Notes: generated by a model from the sequence alone, not told the origin. A DNA stretch of 22,298 nucleotides from SKPH01 sp051748565 (GCA_051748565.1 JBNJHN010000029.1:1-22298), one strand, 5' to 3'; counted from the stretch's first letter, positions 7,704-15,707 are shown. Translations and numbers: made by a program.

Positions 7704-9248
7704 TTACCTGCCTCCTTCCATTATCATGGCCTGGGCCGGACATTCTTTCACACAAATACCGCAGCCCTTGCAATAGTCCAGGTTAATCTGATAGCGGTTG
7801 TCCACTAGATCAACAGCCATATCGGGGCAGAAAATATAGCAGATTCCACAGGAATTACAGGTTCCACAACCCAAACACCGTTCGGCCTCTTCATTCGGAT
7901 TTGCCTGTTTTTGCTGCAGACTGAGATTTATCTTCGCCTCCAGGTTTAACTCTTCAAAAGAGACCGGCTCTTCCGCAGGCAGCATTAAATCAGGTTCAGG
8001 CAGACCGGTATTACGGGCAATGATTGTCATAGCGGCAATTCGGCCCGCCCTGATTGCTTCAGGTACAGTGGCCGGGCCGCTGACCAGATCGCCTCCGGCA
8101 AAAAATGTGACCTCTTTTTCCAATTCCCCAAACACCGAAAGATCGATTTCCTGGCCCAGTGCCATAATAACAGTGCCGCATTTTTCTTTGAAAGAACGAC
8201 TCTGATCAACAGTTAATCCTTCTCTGCTGGTTTTGCAGTGGTCAAATATAACCGTTTTCAGATGATCGCTTTCCTTTTCTATTTGTCGCGGCATGGCATT
8301 AAATACAAGTTCGACCCCTTCATGTTCGGCAGCTTCAATCTCTGCCTGGTTTGCCGGCATTTCAAACCGGCTGCGACGGTAAATTAACTTAACATGGTTT
8401 ACACCATTCATGCGCAGTGCGCTGCGGGCGCTGTCCAGAGCAGCATTGCCTCCTCCGATAACTATAACCGGGTCCTTAACTGCCGGCGGCTCTCCGCTGT
8501 TGACCAGGCTTAAAAAATCAAGGGCATTCCAAACTTCACTGTAATCTTCACCGGGAATCTTGGCTTTACGCGCTTTCCATGCGCCGGGTGCCAGGAATAG
8601 ATTCCCAAACTCTTCGTAAAGCTCTGATATCTGTATATCCGTACCGATATTGCAACCGTTGATAAACTTAATTCCTTCTTCTTTCAGGATATCAATCTCT
8701 TTATTTAATATTCTCCTCGGCAGACGGTACTCGGGAATCCCTAAGGCAAACATGCCCCCGATCACCTTTTCACGTTCGAAAACAGTAACCTTGTGACCGG
8801 CTTCATTTAGATAATAAGCACAGCTGAGTCCGGCCGGTCCGGAGCCGACAACAGCGGCTTTGCCGCTGATTTCCTTCAGCTTATTCTGTCGTTTATAATT
8901 ACTGAGCCGCCATTCACCGATCGCCCGTTCCACTGCATCAATCTCAATAGACTGGTCAAGCTGGCCCCGGTTGCAATTTTCGGTGCAGGGATGAAAACAG
9001 ACGTGACCGGTAAGGGCTGGAAAAGGGTTATAACGACTGACTATCTGCCAGGCCTCTTCCCATCTGCCATCTTTAACAGCTTCCAGCCAAACTGGTATTT
9101 CACCGTCCAGCAGACAACCCTGGCGGCATGGAGACAGTCTGCTGCCTTTTTCCGGAGTCAGAAAACGCCACTCCCCTGTTTTATTGGCAGAACTGGGCTC
9201 TTTCCCGCATGAAAAGCAGATCTCGTCTTTAATCAGTTCAGGTAACAA
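7704..9248 (-). CDS. GltD/NfnB-like FAD-NAD(P)H oxidoreductase fused to the delta (2x[4Fe-4S]) ferredoxin subunit
   Basis: A 514-residue fusion. The N-terminus carries the Cys-rich domain of glutamate synthase small subunit relatives: Cys11/14, Cys41/45 and Cys84/88/92, the last group followed by NRG. An FAD loop GSGPAG is at 135-140, a second dinucleotide loop GGGNAA at 265-270, and the AGGDLVSGPATVPEAIRAG closing segment near 384-402. The C-terminus is a PorD-like ferredoxin with Cys458/461/464/467/470/474 and Cys493/496/499/503. A normal delta subunit is only about 100 residues, so this chain could pass electrons between 2-oxoacid oxidation, ferredoxin and NAD(P). The start is TTG with GGAGG about 9 bases upstream; it overlaps the gamma gene by 11 bases and precedes alpha by 2 bp. 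The fold is clear; the direction of electron flow is inference. Confidence 0.88.
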   Translation of the reverse strand: MLPELIKDEICFSCGKEPSSANKTGEWRFLTPEKGSRLSPCRQGCLLDGEIPVWLEAVKDGRWEEAWQIVSRYNPFPALTGHVCFHPCTENCNRGQLDQSIEIDAVERAIGEWRLSNYKRQNKLKEISGKAAVVGSGPAGLSCAYYLNEAGHKVTVFEREKVIGGMFALGIPEYRLPRRILNKEIDILKEEGIKFINGCNIGTDIQISELYEEFGNLFLAPGAWKARKAKIPGEDYSEVWNALDFLSLVNSGEPPAVKDPVIVIGGGNAALDSARSALRMNGVNHVKLIYRRSRFEMPANQAEIEAAEHEGVELVFNAMPRQIEKESDHLKTVIFDHCKTSREGLTVDQSRSFKEKCGTVIMALGQEIDLSVFGELEKEVTFFAGGDLVSGPATVPEAIRAGRIAAMTIIARNTGLPEPDLMLPAEEPVSFEELNLEAKINLSLQQKQANPNEEAERCLGCGTCNSCGICYIFCPDMAVDLVDNRYQINLDYCKGCGICVKECPAQAMIMEGGR

Positions 9249-9825
9249 GCCGTTCCACCTCCTTTACACTTTCATAGCCTTCGGCTGCAGCACTTAAGTT
9301 AGCCTCGACACTGACCGAAACCCTTTTTTTAATCGATATATCCAGGTTTTCCAGTGAAGCCAGTCCGCTGATCCGGCTCATGGCTCCCAGCATAACAGTA
9401 TTTACCATCGGGAAACTGCCGATTGCAAGTTTATGTTTCCACGCTATTTCCGTTGCATCCACTTTCATTATTTTAAACCGGTTAACGGGAGTCAGCATTT
9501 CTGTCATCTTATCTTCCCAGCCTTCTTTCCCGTTTATGAGCATGGTCCCCTCTTCTTTAAGACCTGCAATCAGGGTGCTTCCGGTAATTGTAGAATCAAA
9601 GACAACCACATAATCCGGCTGGTAAATCCGGCTGCGCGGCATCAGGCGTTCTTTACTGACCCGGATAAAGGCTGTTACAGGGGCCCCGCGTCTTTCAGCT
9701 CCGAACAGTGAGAATGCCCGGGCATAATAACCTTCAAGAAAAACTGCTTCAGCAAATATTGAAGCCGCAACCACTATCCCCTGCCCGCCTCGTCCATGTA
9801 ATCTGAATTCGAGCATCTGGTTCAA
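9238..9825 (-). CDS. 2-oxoacid:ferredoxin oxidoreductase, gamma subunit
   Basis: Gamma subunit of about 195 residues, the CoA/acceptor-side domain of the complex. The hallmark N-terminal HGRGGQGIVVAASIFAEA and the segments FGAERRGAPVTAFIRVS, QPDYVVVFDST and GSFPMVNTVMLGA are all present. The start is uncertain: GTG at 9829-9831 is only 2 bases from GGAG, TTG at 9823-9825 is 8 bases away, and ATG at 9814-9816, which would give MLEFRLHGRGG, is 17 bases away; TTG fits best. The order gamma, delta-fusion, alpha, beta and the short overlaps show a single transcription unit behind leucine dehydrogenase. The 85-bp gap upstream has only a weak 5-bp hairpin (9874-9887). Confidence 0.9.
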   Translation of the reverse strand: MNQMLEFRLHGRGGQGIVVAASIFAEAVFLEGYYARAFSLFGAERRGAPVTAFIRVSKERLMPRSRIYQPDYVVVFDSTITGSTLIAGLKEEGTMLINGKEGWEDKMTEMLTPVNRFKIMKVDATEIAWKHKLAIGSFPMVNTVMLGAMSRISGLASLENLDISIKKRVSVSVEANLSAAAEGYESVKEVERLVT

Positions 9826-9910
9826 AACCACAACTCCTTTCCTGCAACATTATGCAAATTGTAATTGTTTGCCTGCAAAATATTGCACGTATTTATGAAC
9901 CCAAATTGAG

Positions 9911-10951
9911 TTAATTAAGTTTCTCTCTCAGTTTTTCTTCGGCAAAAAGATCTGCCACCTCATGGGGCAATAAATTTTGTACCCGGGAACGTCTGAAAAT
10001 CTCTTTCAGTCGGCCTTCTATACGACTGATGATACCTTTGATTTCTGAGTGATTTTTATTCCCCTGCCTGCTGTACTCAACAAAAATAATTCCACCGGCA
10101 TTAATAATGTAATCCGGAGCATAAAGTATTCCCCGTTCTTTTAATGCTGTTCCGTACTTATCTTCCTTTAAAACATTGTTGGCAGCTCCGGCAACAATAC
10201 GGCAATTCAGCAGGTCAATGCTTTCGCTGTTTATAACACCGCCGCCGCCGCATGGTGTAAAAATATCGCATTCCTGCATCATTATCTCCCCGGGTGATAC
10301 AACCCGGGCATTCCAGAGTTCAGCCGCCTTTTTCGCTTTTTCAGCGTCAAGATCGGCAACAATAAGCCTTGCGCCTTCGGAAGCAAGATGCCCGCATAAA
10401 GCATGACCGACACTGCCGATCCCCTGAACAGCTATAGTCAGGTTTTTCAGGTCCGAGGATCCGAAAACTTCTTCCGCACAGGCTTTGATTCCTTTCCAGG
10501 TTCCATAAGCTGTGAACGGTGAAGGGCTGCCTAAAGCTGAACCACCAACAACATATCCGGTTTCCATGCGTATACAATCCAGGTCATATTCCTCTGTCCC
10601 CATATCGGCAGCTGTTATAAATCTTCCATTCATCCTCTCAACAAAACGGCCATAAGCCCTGAACAGCGCCTCGTTTTTATCACGGCAGGGGTCACCGATT
10701 ATAACTCCCTTTCCTCCCCCGAGAGGCAGTTCAGCTGCAGCAGACTTGTAACTCATCCCGCGGGCCAGGCACATAACATCATCAACAGCAGCCTCTTCAT
10801 TCGGGTAAGGCCACATTCTTGTTCCTCCCAGCGCAGGGCCGCGTACCGTACTGTGTATGGCAATCGCCGCCTTTAATCCAGTCTCAGCATCATGAACAAG
10901 GACCACCTCCTCAAATCCCTGTTCTGCCATCCTGCCCAGGTAACCGGACAT
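9911..10951 (-). CDS. bcd: Leucine (branched-chain amino acid) dehydrogenase
   Basis: NAD-dependent oxidative deamination of Leu, Val and Ile to 2-oxoacids. It closely follows Bacillus leucine dehydrogenase: GTRMWPYPNEEAAVDDVMCL, then GMSYKSAAAELPLGGGKGVI, whose lysines fall at about 69 and 81 (substrate-binding and catalytic Lys), the AADMGT segment with an Asp near 117, the NAD loop GIGSVG at 177-182, and APDYIINAGG. About 346 residues. ATG at 10949-10951 has GGGAGGG about 7 bases upstream; the frame stays open to 10969, but that TTG lies upstream of the ribosome binding site. It is the first gene after a sigma-54 promoter and heads the ferredoxin oxidoreductase operon, so its products are the likely substrates of that enzyme. 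Glu or Phe dehydrogenase is less likely given the GGGKG motif. Confidence 0.92.
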   Translation of the reverse strand: MSGYLGRMAEQGFEEVVLVHDAETGLKAAIAIHSTVRGPALGGTRMWPYPNEEAAVDDVMCLARGMSYKSAAAELPLGGGKGVIIGDPCRDKNEALFRAYGRFVERMNGRFITAADMGTEEYDLDCIRMETGYVVGGSALGSPSPFTAYGTWKGIKACAEEVFGSSDLKNLTIAVQGIGSVGHALCGHLASEGARLIVADLDAEKAKKAAELWNARVVSPGEIMMQECDIFTPCGGGGVINSESIDLLNCRIVAGAANNVLKEDKYGTALKERGILYAPDYIINAGGIIFVEYSRQGNKNHSEIKGIISRIEGRLKEIFRRSRVQNLLPHEVADLFAEEKLREKLN

Positions 10952-10994
10952 AAGCATCCCTCCCGGCAAATAATAATTACTGGTTATTTATTTA

Positions 10995-11010
10995 CGCAAT
11001 TACTGTACCA
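10995..11010 (-). promoter_or_regulatory. Sigma-54 (-24/-12) promoter of the leucine dehydrogenase operon
   Basis: The minus strand reads TGGTACAGTAATTGCG from 11010 to 10995. This matches the TGGYACR-N4-TTGC consensus with invariant GG and GC at the correct 10-base separation. Transcription would begin near 10984, giving a leader of about 33 bases to the leucine dehydrogenase ATG. A sigma-54 activator is encoded immediately upstream on the same strand. Confidence 0.8.
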
Positions 11011-11144
11011 TGTTCCTGTAAGTTTTGGATTTCAACTTTTTTGGAAGACGGCTTATTCTAATAATTACAGGCTTGATAAGAAGGAATTAATTTGAAAGAT
11101 TTGACCGTAAGCCTGGAATGAACGTAAAGCGAGCAGCTAGAAGT

Positions 11145-11221
11145 GGCGGCGAGGCAAAGCCCTGCACAGGCCGGACTGCAGCATGCAGTCCGCCGAACTC
11201 CAGCGCAGGCGAATGGTGAGG
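11145..11221. repeat. GC-rich structured element with nested inverted repeats
   Basis: Outer arms GGCGG (11145-11149) and CCGCC (11190-11194) enclose three small hairpins: GGC-AAA-GCC (11153-11161), CCTG-CA-CAGG (11161-11170), and a perfect 9-bp stem CGGACTGCA / TGCAGTCCG (11172-11180 and 11184-11192) with a 3-base loop. The long stem and the outer arm share a few bases, so not all pair at once. A single-stranded-looking tail (11195-11221) follows. Its composition is clearly more GC-rich than the AT-rich flank. It could be an interspersed repeat, a structured RNA, or the binding region of the sigma-54 activator; no family is recognised. Confidence 0.6.
11183..11221. repeat. 39-bp repeat, copy 1 (left of the N gap)
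   Basis: Starts ATGCAGTCCGCCGAACTCC and ends CGAATGGTGAGG. It matches 11322-11360 at 38 of 39 positions (GGCG here, GACG there). The copy ends exactly where the N run begins. Confidence 0.9.
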
Positions 11222-11321
11222 NNNNNNNNNNNNNNNNNNNNNNNNNNNNNNNNNNNNNNNNNNNNNNNNNNNNNNNNNNNNNNNNNNNNNNNNNNNNNNN
11301 NNNNNNNNNNNNNNNNNNNNN
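11222..11321. other. Assembly gap of 100 N
   Basis: Exactly 100 undetermined bases, the usual placeholder for a scaffold gap of unknown length. Flanking copies of the same 39-bp sequence suggest that a repeat array broke the assembly, so the true length may differ. Open frames spanning it are artefacts. Confidence 0.97.
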
Positions 11322-11360
11322 ATGCAGTCCGCCGAACTCCAGCGCAGACGAATGGTGAGG
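11322..11360. repeat. 39-bp repeat, copy 2 (right of the N gap)
   Basis: Second copy of the 39-bp unit, beginning at the first base after the gap and ending 10 bp downstream of the sigma-54 activator stop codon. Because it begins at the gap edge, the rest of the longer structured element may be hidden in the gap. Confidence 0.9.
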
Positions 11361-11370
11361 GAAGCATTAA

Positions 11371-12762
11371 TTATATAAGCTTATGCCGATGAAGTTTATT
11401 GTAGAGGTTGCGAATCGAAATATTGAGCTGCCTGGCAGCCTCGGCCTTGTTTCCCCCAGCTTCCCGAAGAACCCTGACAAGAACATTTTTTTCCCAGTCG
11501 TGGTGCAGATCTTTCAGAGTCCCCTCTAAATAAGCCGATTCCGACTCAATTTCTTTTTCAGTATTAACAATAAAAGGCATTACCAGGTGTTTTTCTTCAA
11601 TTACATGCTCGTCCCGATCAAGATTAATCAGGGCCCGGGTAATAACATTCTGCAGTTCGCGCATATTCCCGGGCCAATCATACTCTTTGAGACGGCGATA
11701 AACTGCAGGGGTTATCTCAGCAACAGTACGTCCATAATCCAGGGCATAACGAGATAAAAAATGGGATACCAGGAGCGGAATGTCGCTTTTTATTTCTCTC
11801 AGTGGGGGCATTTCAATAGGAAAAACATTCAGACGGTAGTAGAGGTCTTTCCTGAACAATTCCTGATCAATCATTTTTTCAAGATCTGCATTTGTTGCAG
11901 CAATAACCCGTACATCAACACCGCGGGTACGTGATTCGCCAACCCTGATTATTTCTCCTTCCTGGATTGCCCGTAAAAGCCTGGCCTGAGCCTCCAAACT
12001 CATAGCGCCAATTTCATCCAGAAAAAGAGTTCCGCTGTCAGCTTCTTCAAAATAGCCTTTTCGCCCGCCCTTTTTTGCTCCGGTAAAAGCACCGTCAGCA
12101 TAACCAAAGAGCTCACTCTCGAGCAGCGTATCTGTTAATGAAGCACAGTTTACCCTGATGAAAGGTTTATCTGATCTTTCACTGTCATGGTGGATGGCAT
12201 GAGCAAATAACTCTTTCCCTGTACCACATTCACCACGCAGCAAAACGCAGGCCGGTGTGGCTGCAGCCTGTCTGGCTCTATCGATCGCTTCCCTGATCGG
12301 ATTGCTGTTTCCAATGATGTCATCAAAACTGAATCGTGATTCCAGCTTTCTGATCAACCTGCGGGTCCGCTCAAGTTCCTCCATCACCCGTCGCAGCTCA
12401 GATATATCATGAATAACACCTACACTGCCTTTTAGTTCACCGTTTATAATCAGGGGAGCGCAACTGACGATCACTTCCCGCCGAAAAGGTCCGACCTTCA
12501 TACGTACACCTTTAATCGGTTTCCCTGTCTGTAAAACACGCATATGCACACTTTCGCCTTCGGCAATATCAACTGTGGCCGGTTTATTTAATACCTGCTC
12601 CCTGGTCATGCCTGTGATACGGGTATAAGCACGGTTGATCATGATTCCGATTCCATTTTCATCAACCACGGAAACAGCATCTGATAACGAATCTATAACA
12701 GTTTGCAGTAAAAGTTTACTTTCATCTTCGCCCGCCAGAGATAATGCCCGGTCTTTTGCCAT
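11371..12762 (-). CDS. PAS-domain sigma-54-dependent transcriptional activator (BkdR/RocR-like)
   Basis: Enhancer-binding protein of 463 residues. An N-terminal PAS sensor spans roughly residues 15-125 (VIDSLSDAVSVVDENGIGIM). The AAA+ domain covers about 148-385, with Walker A GECGTGKE at 177-184 (Cys instead of the usual Ser), the sigma-54 contact loop GAFTGA at 224-229, Walker B GTLFLDE at 244-250 and RKDLYYRLNVF near 304-314. A Fis-type helix-turn-helix lies at about 436-458 (NKAEAARQLNISIRNLYNKL). No receiver domain is present, so a small molecule or partner probably signals through PAS. ATG at 12760-12762 has GGAGG about 10 bases upstream. It sits directly upstream of a sigma-54 promoter and leucine dehydrogenase, as bkdR does near the bkd operon of Bacillus, so that operon is its likely target. 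Confidence 0.92.
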   Translation of the reverse strand: MAKDRALSLAGEDESKLLLQTVIDSLSDAVSVVDENGIGIMINRAYTRITGMTREQVLNKPATVDIAEGESVHMRVLQTGKPIKGVRMKVGPFRREVIVSCAPLIINGELKGSVGVIHDISELRRVMEELERTRRLIRKLESRFSFDDIIGNSNPIREAIDRARQAAATPACVLLRGECGTGKELFAHAIHHDSERSDKPFIRVNCASLTDTLLESELFGYADGAFTGAKKGGRKGYFEEADSGTLFLDEIGAMSLEAQARLLRAIQEGEIIRVGESRTRGVDVRVIAATNADLEKMIDQELFRKDLYYRLNVFPIEMPPLREIKSDIPLLVSHFLSRYALDYGRTVAEITPAVYRRLKEYDWPGNMRELQNVITRALINLDRDEHVIEEKHLVMPFIVNTEKEIESESAYLEGTLKDLHHDWEKNVLVRVLREAGGNKAEAARQLNISIRNLYNKLHRHKLI

Positions 12763-12811
12763 TTCCGCTTAACCTCCGCTTCCAAATTGCAAAATAATGT
12801 GAACAAGGCCT

Positions 12812-14806
12812 TTAAATCAATTCTTTGAAGCTTGCTTCAGCAATTATCTTTACACCCAGGTCACGAGCTTTATCAAGCTTGCTTCCCGGCTCGTCGCCAA
12901 CTACAAGGTAATCGGTCTTCCTGCTGACCGAGGAACTGACCCTGCCCCCGTTTTCTTCTACCAGTGCAGCTGCTTCATCACGGGTGAAATCCTGCAGCGA
13001 ACCGCTGAAAACAAAAACCTTGCCTGCCAGCCCTGTTTGTTCCTTATTAACAGTAGGTTCGGTAAAGTTAACCCCTGCCTGTTTTAACTTTTCAAGGACA
13101 GGCCCGGTATCCGCAATCTTAAAAAACTTGACTACCGCTTCACCGATCTTCGGCCCGATTTCTTCAACTTCAACCAGCTCATCTTCTTTGGCTTCTCGGA
13201 GCCGGTCCAGGGTTCCAAATCGTTCGGCCAGTAAACGGGCCGCTTTTTCACCTACAAATCGGATTCCAAGGCCGAAAAGCAATCGTCGCAATGGATTGCC
13301 CTTGCTTTTGTCAACCGCCCTGACCAGGTTTTCGGCAGACTTCTCAGCAATACGCGGCAAGAAAGTAAGCTGTTCAACTGTTAAATAATAGAGGTCACCC
13401 ACATCCCTGACCAGTTCGCTGTTATATAGCTGTTCAGCCATTGCCGGACCCATTCCTTCAATATCCATCGCCCGCCGCGATGCAAAATGAACCAGTTTTT
13501 CTACCAGCTGGGCCGGGCATGAAGGGTTCAGACAGCGACGGGCGGCTTCCCCGCTCAAGCGCACTGTCTTTGAATCACAGGAAGGACAGTTCCGGGGCAT
13601 ATTAAATTTACTTTCATCCCCGGTACGTTTTTCTTTAACAACTTTGAGCACTTCGGGAATAATTTCTCCCGCTTTTCGCACCACTACAATATCGCCGATC
13701 ATGATCTCTTTTTCTGCAATTAAATCTTCATTATGCAGGCTGGCCCGCTGGACGGTCGTTCCACTCAGGGCAATCGGTTCCAGGATCGCCACCGGCGTAA
13801 TTGCCCCCGTCCTCCCAATGTTAACCCTGATATCTAAAACCCTGGTCATCTTTTCTTCGGGCGGGTATTTATATGCGATTGCCCAGCGAGGGCTTCTGGC
13901 AGTGCTGCCAAGTGTCTTCTGCAGCTCAAGATCATTTACCTTAACTACTACACCGTCAATTTCGTAAGGCAGGTCCGGCTTTTCATCCTGCCACCCGAGG
14001 CAGTACTGCCATACTTCTTTCAAACCACTGCAAATCCTGCGGTGTGGATTGACCGGCAGCTGTATTCGCTCCAGAAAATCGAGTAAATCTGACTGATAAT
14101 TAAGATCAAGACTATGATCGCCAAGGCCATAAAGAAAGATACGCAGGGGCCGCTTTGCAGTCAGGCGGGGATCCAGCTGGCGCAGGGAACCGGCAGCGGC
14201 ATTACGGGGATTGGCAAAAACGAGCAGCCCTTCTTCCTCACGACGCTGGTTAAGTTTTTGAAAATCATTGCGATTTATGAATACTTCACCTCTTGCCTCC
14301 AGGGTCAGCGGTTCGGGAAGACGCAGGGCGATCTGCCGGATCGTACGCAGGTTTTGAGTAATATCCTCTCCGGTGTAACCATCGCCACGAGTAGAACCGC
14401 GTCTGAAAACACCGTCTTCATACTGCAGAGATACAGCCAGACCATCGATTTTCAGCTCACAGAAATAATCAACATTCTCTAAACCGCTCAATTTGCGGAC
14501 CCTGGCATCAAAGTCAGCCAATTCTTCCTCGTTAAATGCATTGTCCAGGCCAAGCATTGGTATTTTATGCTCAAGAGATTTAAAGGCTTCCAGTGGTTTC
14601 GCACCGATTCTGCGTGTTGGTGAATCGGGATCCTGCAGCTCAGGAAATGCTTCTTCCAGATCCTGCAGTTCCCGCATCAGCTGATCAAACTTCCGGTCAT
14701 CAATTAATGGTTGATCAAGGACATGATAATAATAGTTGTGGTTATCTATTTCGCGGCGCAGTGAAAGCACCTTCTCTTTCGCTTTATCAAGTTCGGTTTG
14801 TGCCAT
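12812..14806 (-). CDS. ligA: NAD+-dependent DNA ligase
   Basis: Seals nicks during replication and repair using NAD+. 664 residues, full length. The adenylation site CELKIDGLA has the nucleotidyl-accepting Lys119. The N-terminal Ia domain has HNYYYHVLDQPLIDDRKFDQ, which binds NMN. A four-Cys zinc finger begins CPSCDS and ends CLNPSCPAQ, followed by helix-hairpin-helix repeats (RIAEKSAENL, GIRFVGEKAA, EIGPKIGEAV) and a C-terminal BRCT domain (about 585-664, GKVFVFSGSLQDFTRDEAAA onward). ATG at 14804-14806 with GGGGAG upstream. It lies 49 bp after the phosphatidyltransferase gene and 49 bp before the sigma-54 activator on the same strand; PcrA and GatC, common ligA neighbours, are absent. Confidence 0.97.
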   Translation of the reverse strand: MAQTELDKAKEKVLSLRREIDNHNYYYHVLDQPLIDDRKFDQLMRELQDLEEAFPELQDPDSPTRRIGAKPLEAFKSLEHKIPMLGLDNAFNEEELADFDARVRKLSGLENVDYFCELKIDGLAVSLQYEDGVFRRGSTRGDGYTGEDITQNLRTIRQIALRLPEPLTLEARGEVFINRNDFQKLNQRREEEGLLVFANPRNAAAGSLRQLDPRLTAKRPLRIFLYGLGDHSLDLNYQSDLLDFLERIQLPVNPHRRICSGLKEVWQYCLGWQDEKPDLPYEIDGVVVKVNDLELQKTLGSTARSPRWAIAYKYPPEEKMTRVLDIRVNIGRTGAITPVAILEPIALSGTTVQRASLHNEDLIAEKEIMIGDIVVVRKAGEIIPEVLKVVKEKRTGDESKFNMPRNCPSCDSKTVRLSGEAARRCLNPSCPAQLVEKLVHFASRRAMDIEGMGPAMAEQLYNSELVRDVGDLYYLTVEQLTFLPRIAEKSAENLVRAVDKSKGNPLRRLLFGLGIRFVGEKAARLLAERFGTLDRLREAKEDELVEVEEIGPKIGEAVVKFFKIADTGPVLEKLKQAGVNFTEPTVNKEQTGLAGKVFVFSGSLQDFTRDEAAALVEENGGRVSSSVSRKTDYLVVGDEPGSKLDKARDLGVKIIAEASFKELI

Positions 14807-14855
14807 CTTATCTCCCCACCTATATTATGCCATTTTAAAGTGAGCCTCACAACGT

Positions 14856-15539
14856 TCAGGGACTACAGTTTTCCGTGGTTTTTTTTCCGGCCATCCTGAC
14901 ACTTGTATCGATTAGCTGGATCCATGCCAGGCCTACAGTCAGATACAAAAAGAGAAATCCAGAGTTATGCAAAGCGGGGGAAACATACGCTTTGCTTAAC
15001 AAGAGCAGGAAGAATCCTGTCAGCACTGTAAAGAACTGGAAACGGGAAAAAGGGCTTGGTTTGAAATTTGCCGCACCCATCGTTATTGTCAGAATCCTTT
15101 TTTCTTTTATTTCCTCCGAAATAGCCGCAGCGCGAATCCTGTCGACAATAATAATTCCAGCCTGGGGTATAACAATTAAAACTATAATTACCACCGGAAG
15201 CAACCCGCTGATTAAAGCCAGGATCCCGGCCCAGCCGCCTAACAGCCAGTCAACAGCATGATCAAAATAAGCCCCCCGGCGAGAGACCAGGTTCCTGGCC
15301 CTGGCCAGGATCCCATCAAAACAATCGGTCAGGGCGGCTATGATCAGGGTCGCCAACTGTATCTGCAGTGAAACTCCGGATATATACATAACAACTGCAG
15401 CAAAAACCAGAATAGCTCGCAGTGCAGTTAAGTGATTCGGTTTTACACGGGGTGGGATTAAAAATAAGACAAGCGGGCCAAGATAACGGTCCCTCAGGGA
15501 TTCTTCGGCTCTTGAAATCCAATCTCCAAGCCAAATCAT
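14856..15539 (-). CDS. CDP-alcohol phosphatidyltransferase family membrane protein
   Basis: Integral membrane enzyme of phospholipid synthesis that moves a phosphatidyl group from CDP-diacylglycerol to an alcohol. The family motif DxxDGxxARx8GxxxDxxxD is complete: Asp72, Asp75, Gly76, Ala79, Arg80, Gly89, Asp93, Asp97. Hydrophobic segments near 22-30, 42-60, 62-72, 98-130, 168-182 and 193-212 suggest about six membrane passes. At 227 residues it is longer than typical PgsA, and the acceptor (glycerol-3-phosphate, inositol phosphate or other) cannot be read. ATG at 15537-15539 has GGGAGG about 9 bases upstream. It appears to be the first gene of the ligA transcription unit; its own promoter must lie in 15540-15650, where I see no convincing -35/-10 pair. 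Confidence 0.85.
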   Translation of the reverse strand: MIWLGDWISRAEESLRDRYLGPLVLFLIPPRVKPNHLTALRAILVFAAVVMYISGVSLQIQLATLIIAALTDCFDGILARARNLVSRRGAYFDHAVDWLLGGWAGILALISGLLPVVIIVLIVIPQAGIIIVDRIRAAAISEEIKEKRILTITMGAANFKPSPFSRFQFFTVLTGFFLLLLSKAYVSPALHNSGFLFLYLTVGLAWIQLIDTSVRMAGKKTTENCSP

Positions 15540-15652
15540 ATGACAGACCTCCCACTGACTAATTCTTGGTTATCCTCTTTAATCCTTTATTTATGACCCT
15601 GGCCCGGCCTGCAGATCCATTACTGTTACCCGGGGATATTTCGATGCAGCCC

Positions 15653-15680
15653 TTGACAATGCTTTAGATTACAGTATACT
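15653..15680 (+). promoter_or_regulatory. Sigma-70-type promoter of the tetR-SDR operon
   Basis: TTGACA (15653-15658), a 16-base spacer, then TATACT (15675-15680). Transcription would start near 15687, about 36 bases before the TetR start. The rest of the 15540-15652 divergent region shows nothing else clear. Confidence 0.75.
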
Positions 15681-15697
15681 TGAAAATGAATACATAA

Positions 15698-15707
15698 CGA
15701 CCGGTCG
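15698..15707. promoter_or_regulatory. Likely TetR-family operator
   Basis: CGACCGGTCG is a perfect 10-bp palindrome, extended imperfectly on both sides (AACGACC / GGTCGGTT). It lies in the early transcribed region between the promoter and the ribosome binding site of the TetR gene, where a bound repressor would block transcription, so autoregulation is likely. A CGACCGGTCG core is common for TetR operators. Confidence 0.65.

Noticed and set aside
7702..7773. Extra 24 N-terminal residues of the oxidoreductase alpha subunit
   Set aside because: They overlap the preceding gene's ferredoxin domain, and the ATG at 7701 has a strong ribosome binding site and the normal family N-terminus.
9874..9887. 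TGCAA-TATT-TTGCA hairpin between leucine dehydrogenase and the gamma subunit as a terminator
   Set aside because: Five-base stem, A/T-rich, no T run, and the flanking genes are functionally linked.
11145..11194. tRNA-like cloverleaf from three hairpins within an outer stem
   Set aside because: Stem lengths do not fit a tRNA, and no T-loop, anticodon arm or acceptor pattern is present.
11137..11392. Open frames of about 70-76 codons across the N gap on both strands
   Set aside because: They are open only because N codons are not stops, and their sequence comes from the repeat copies.
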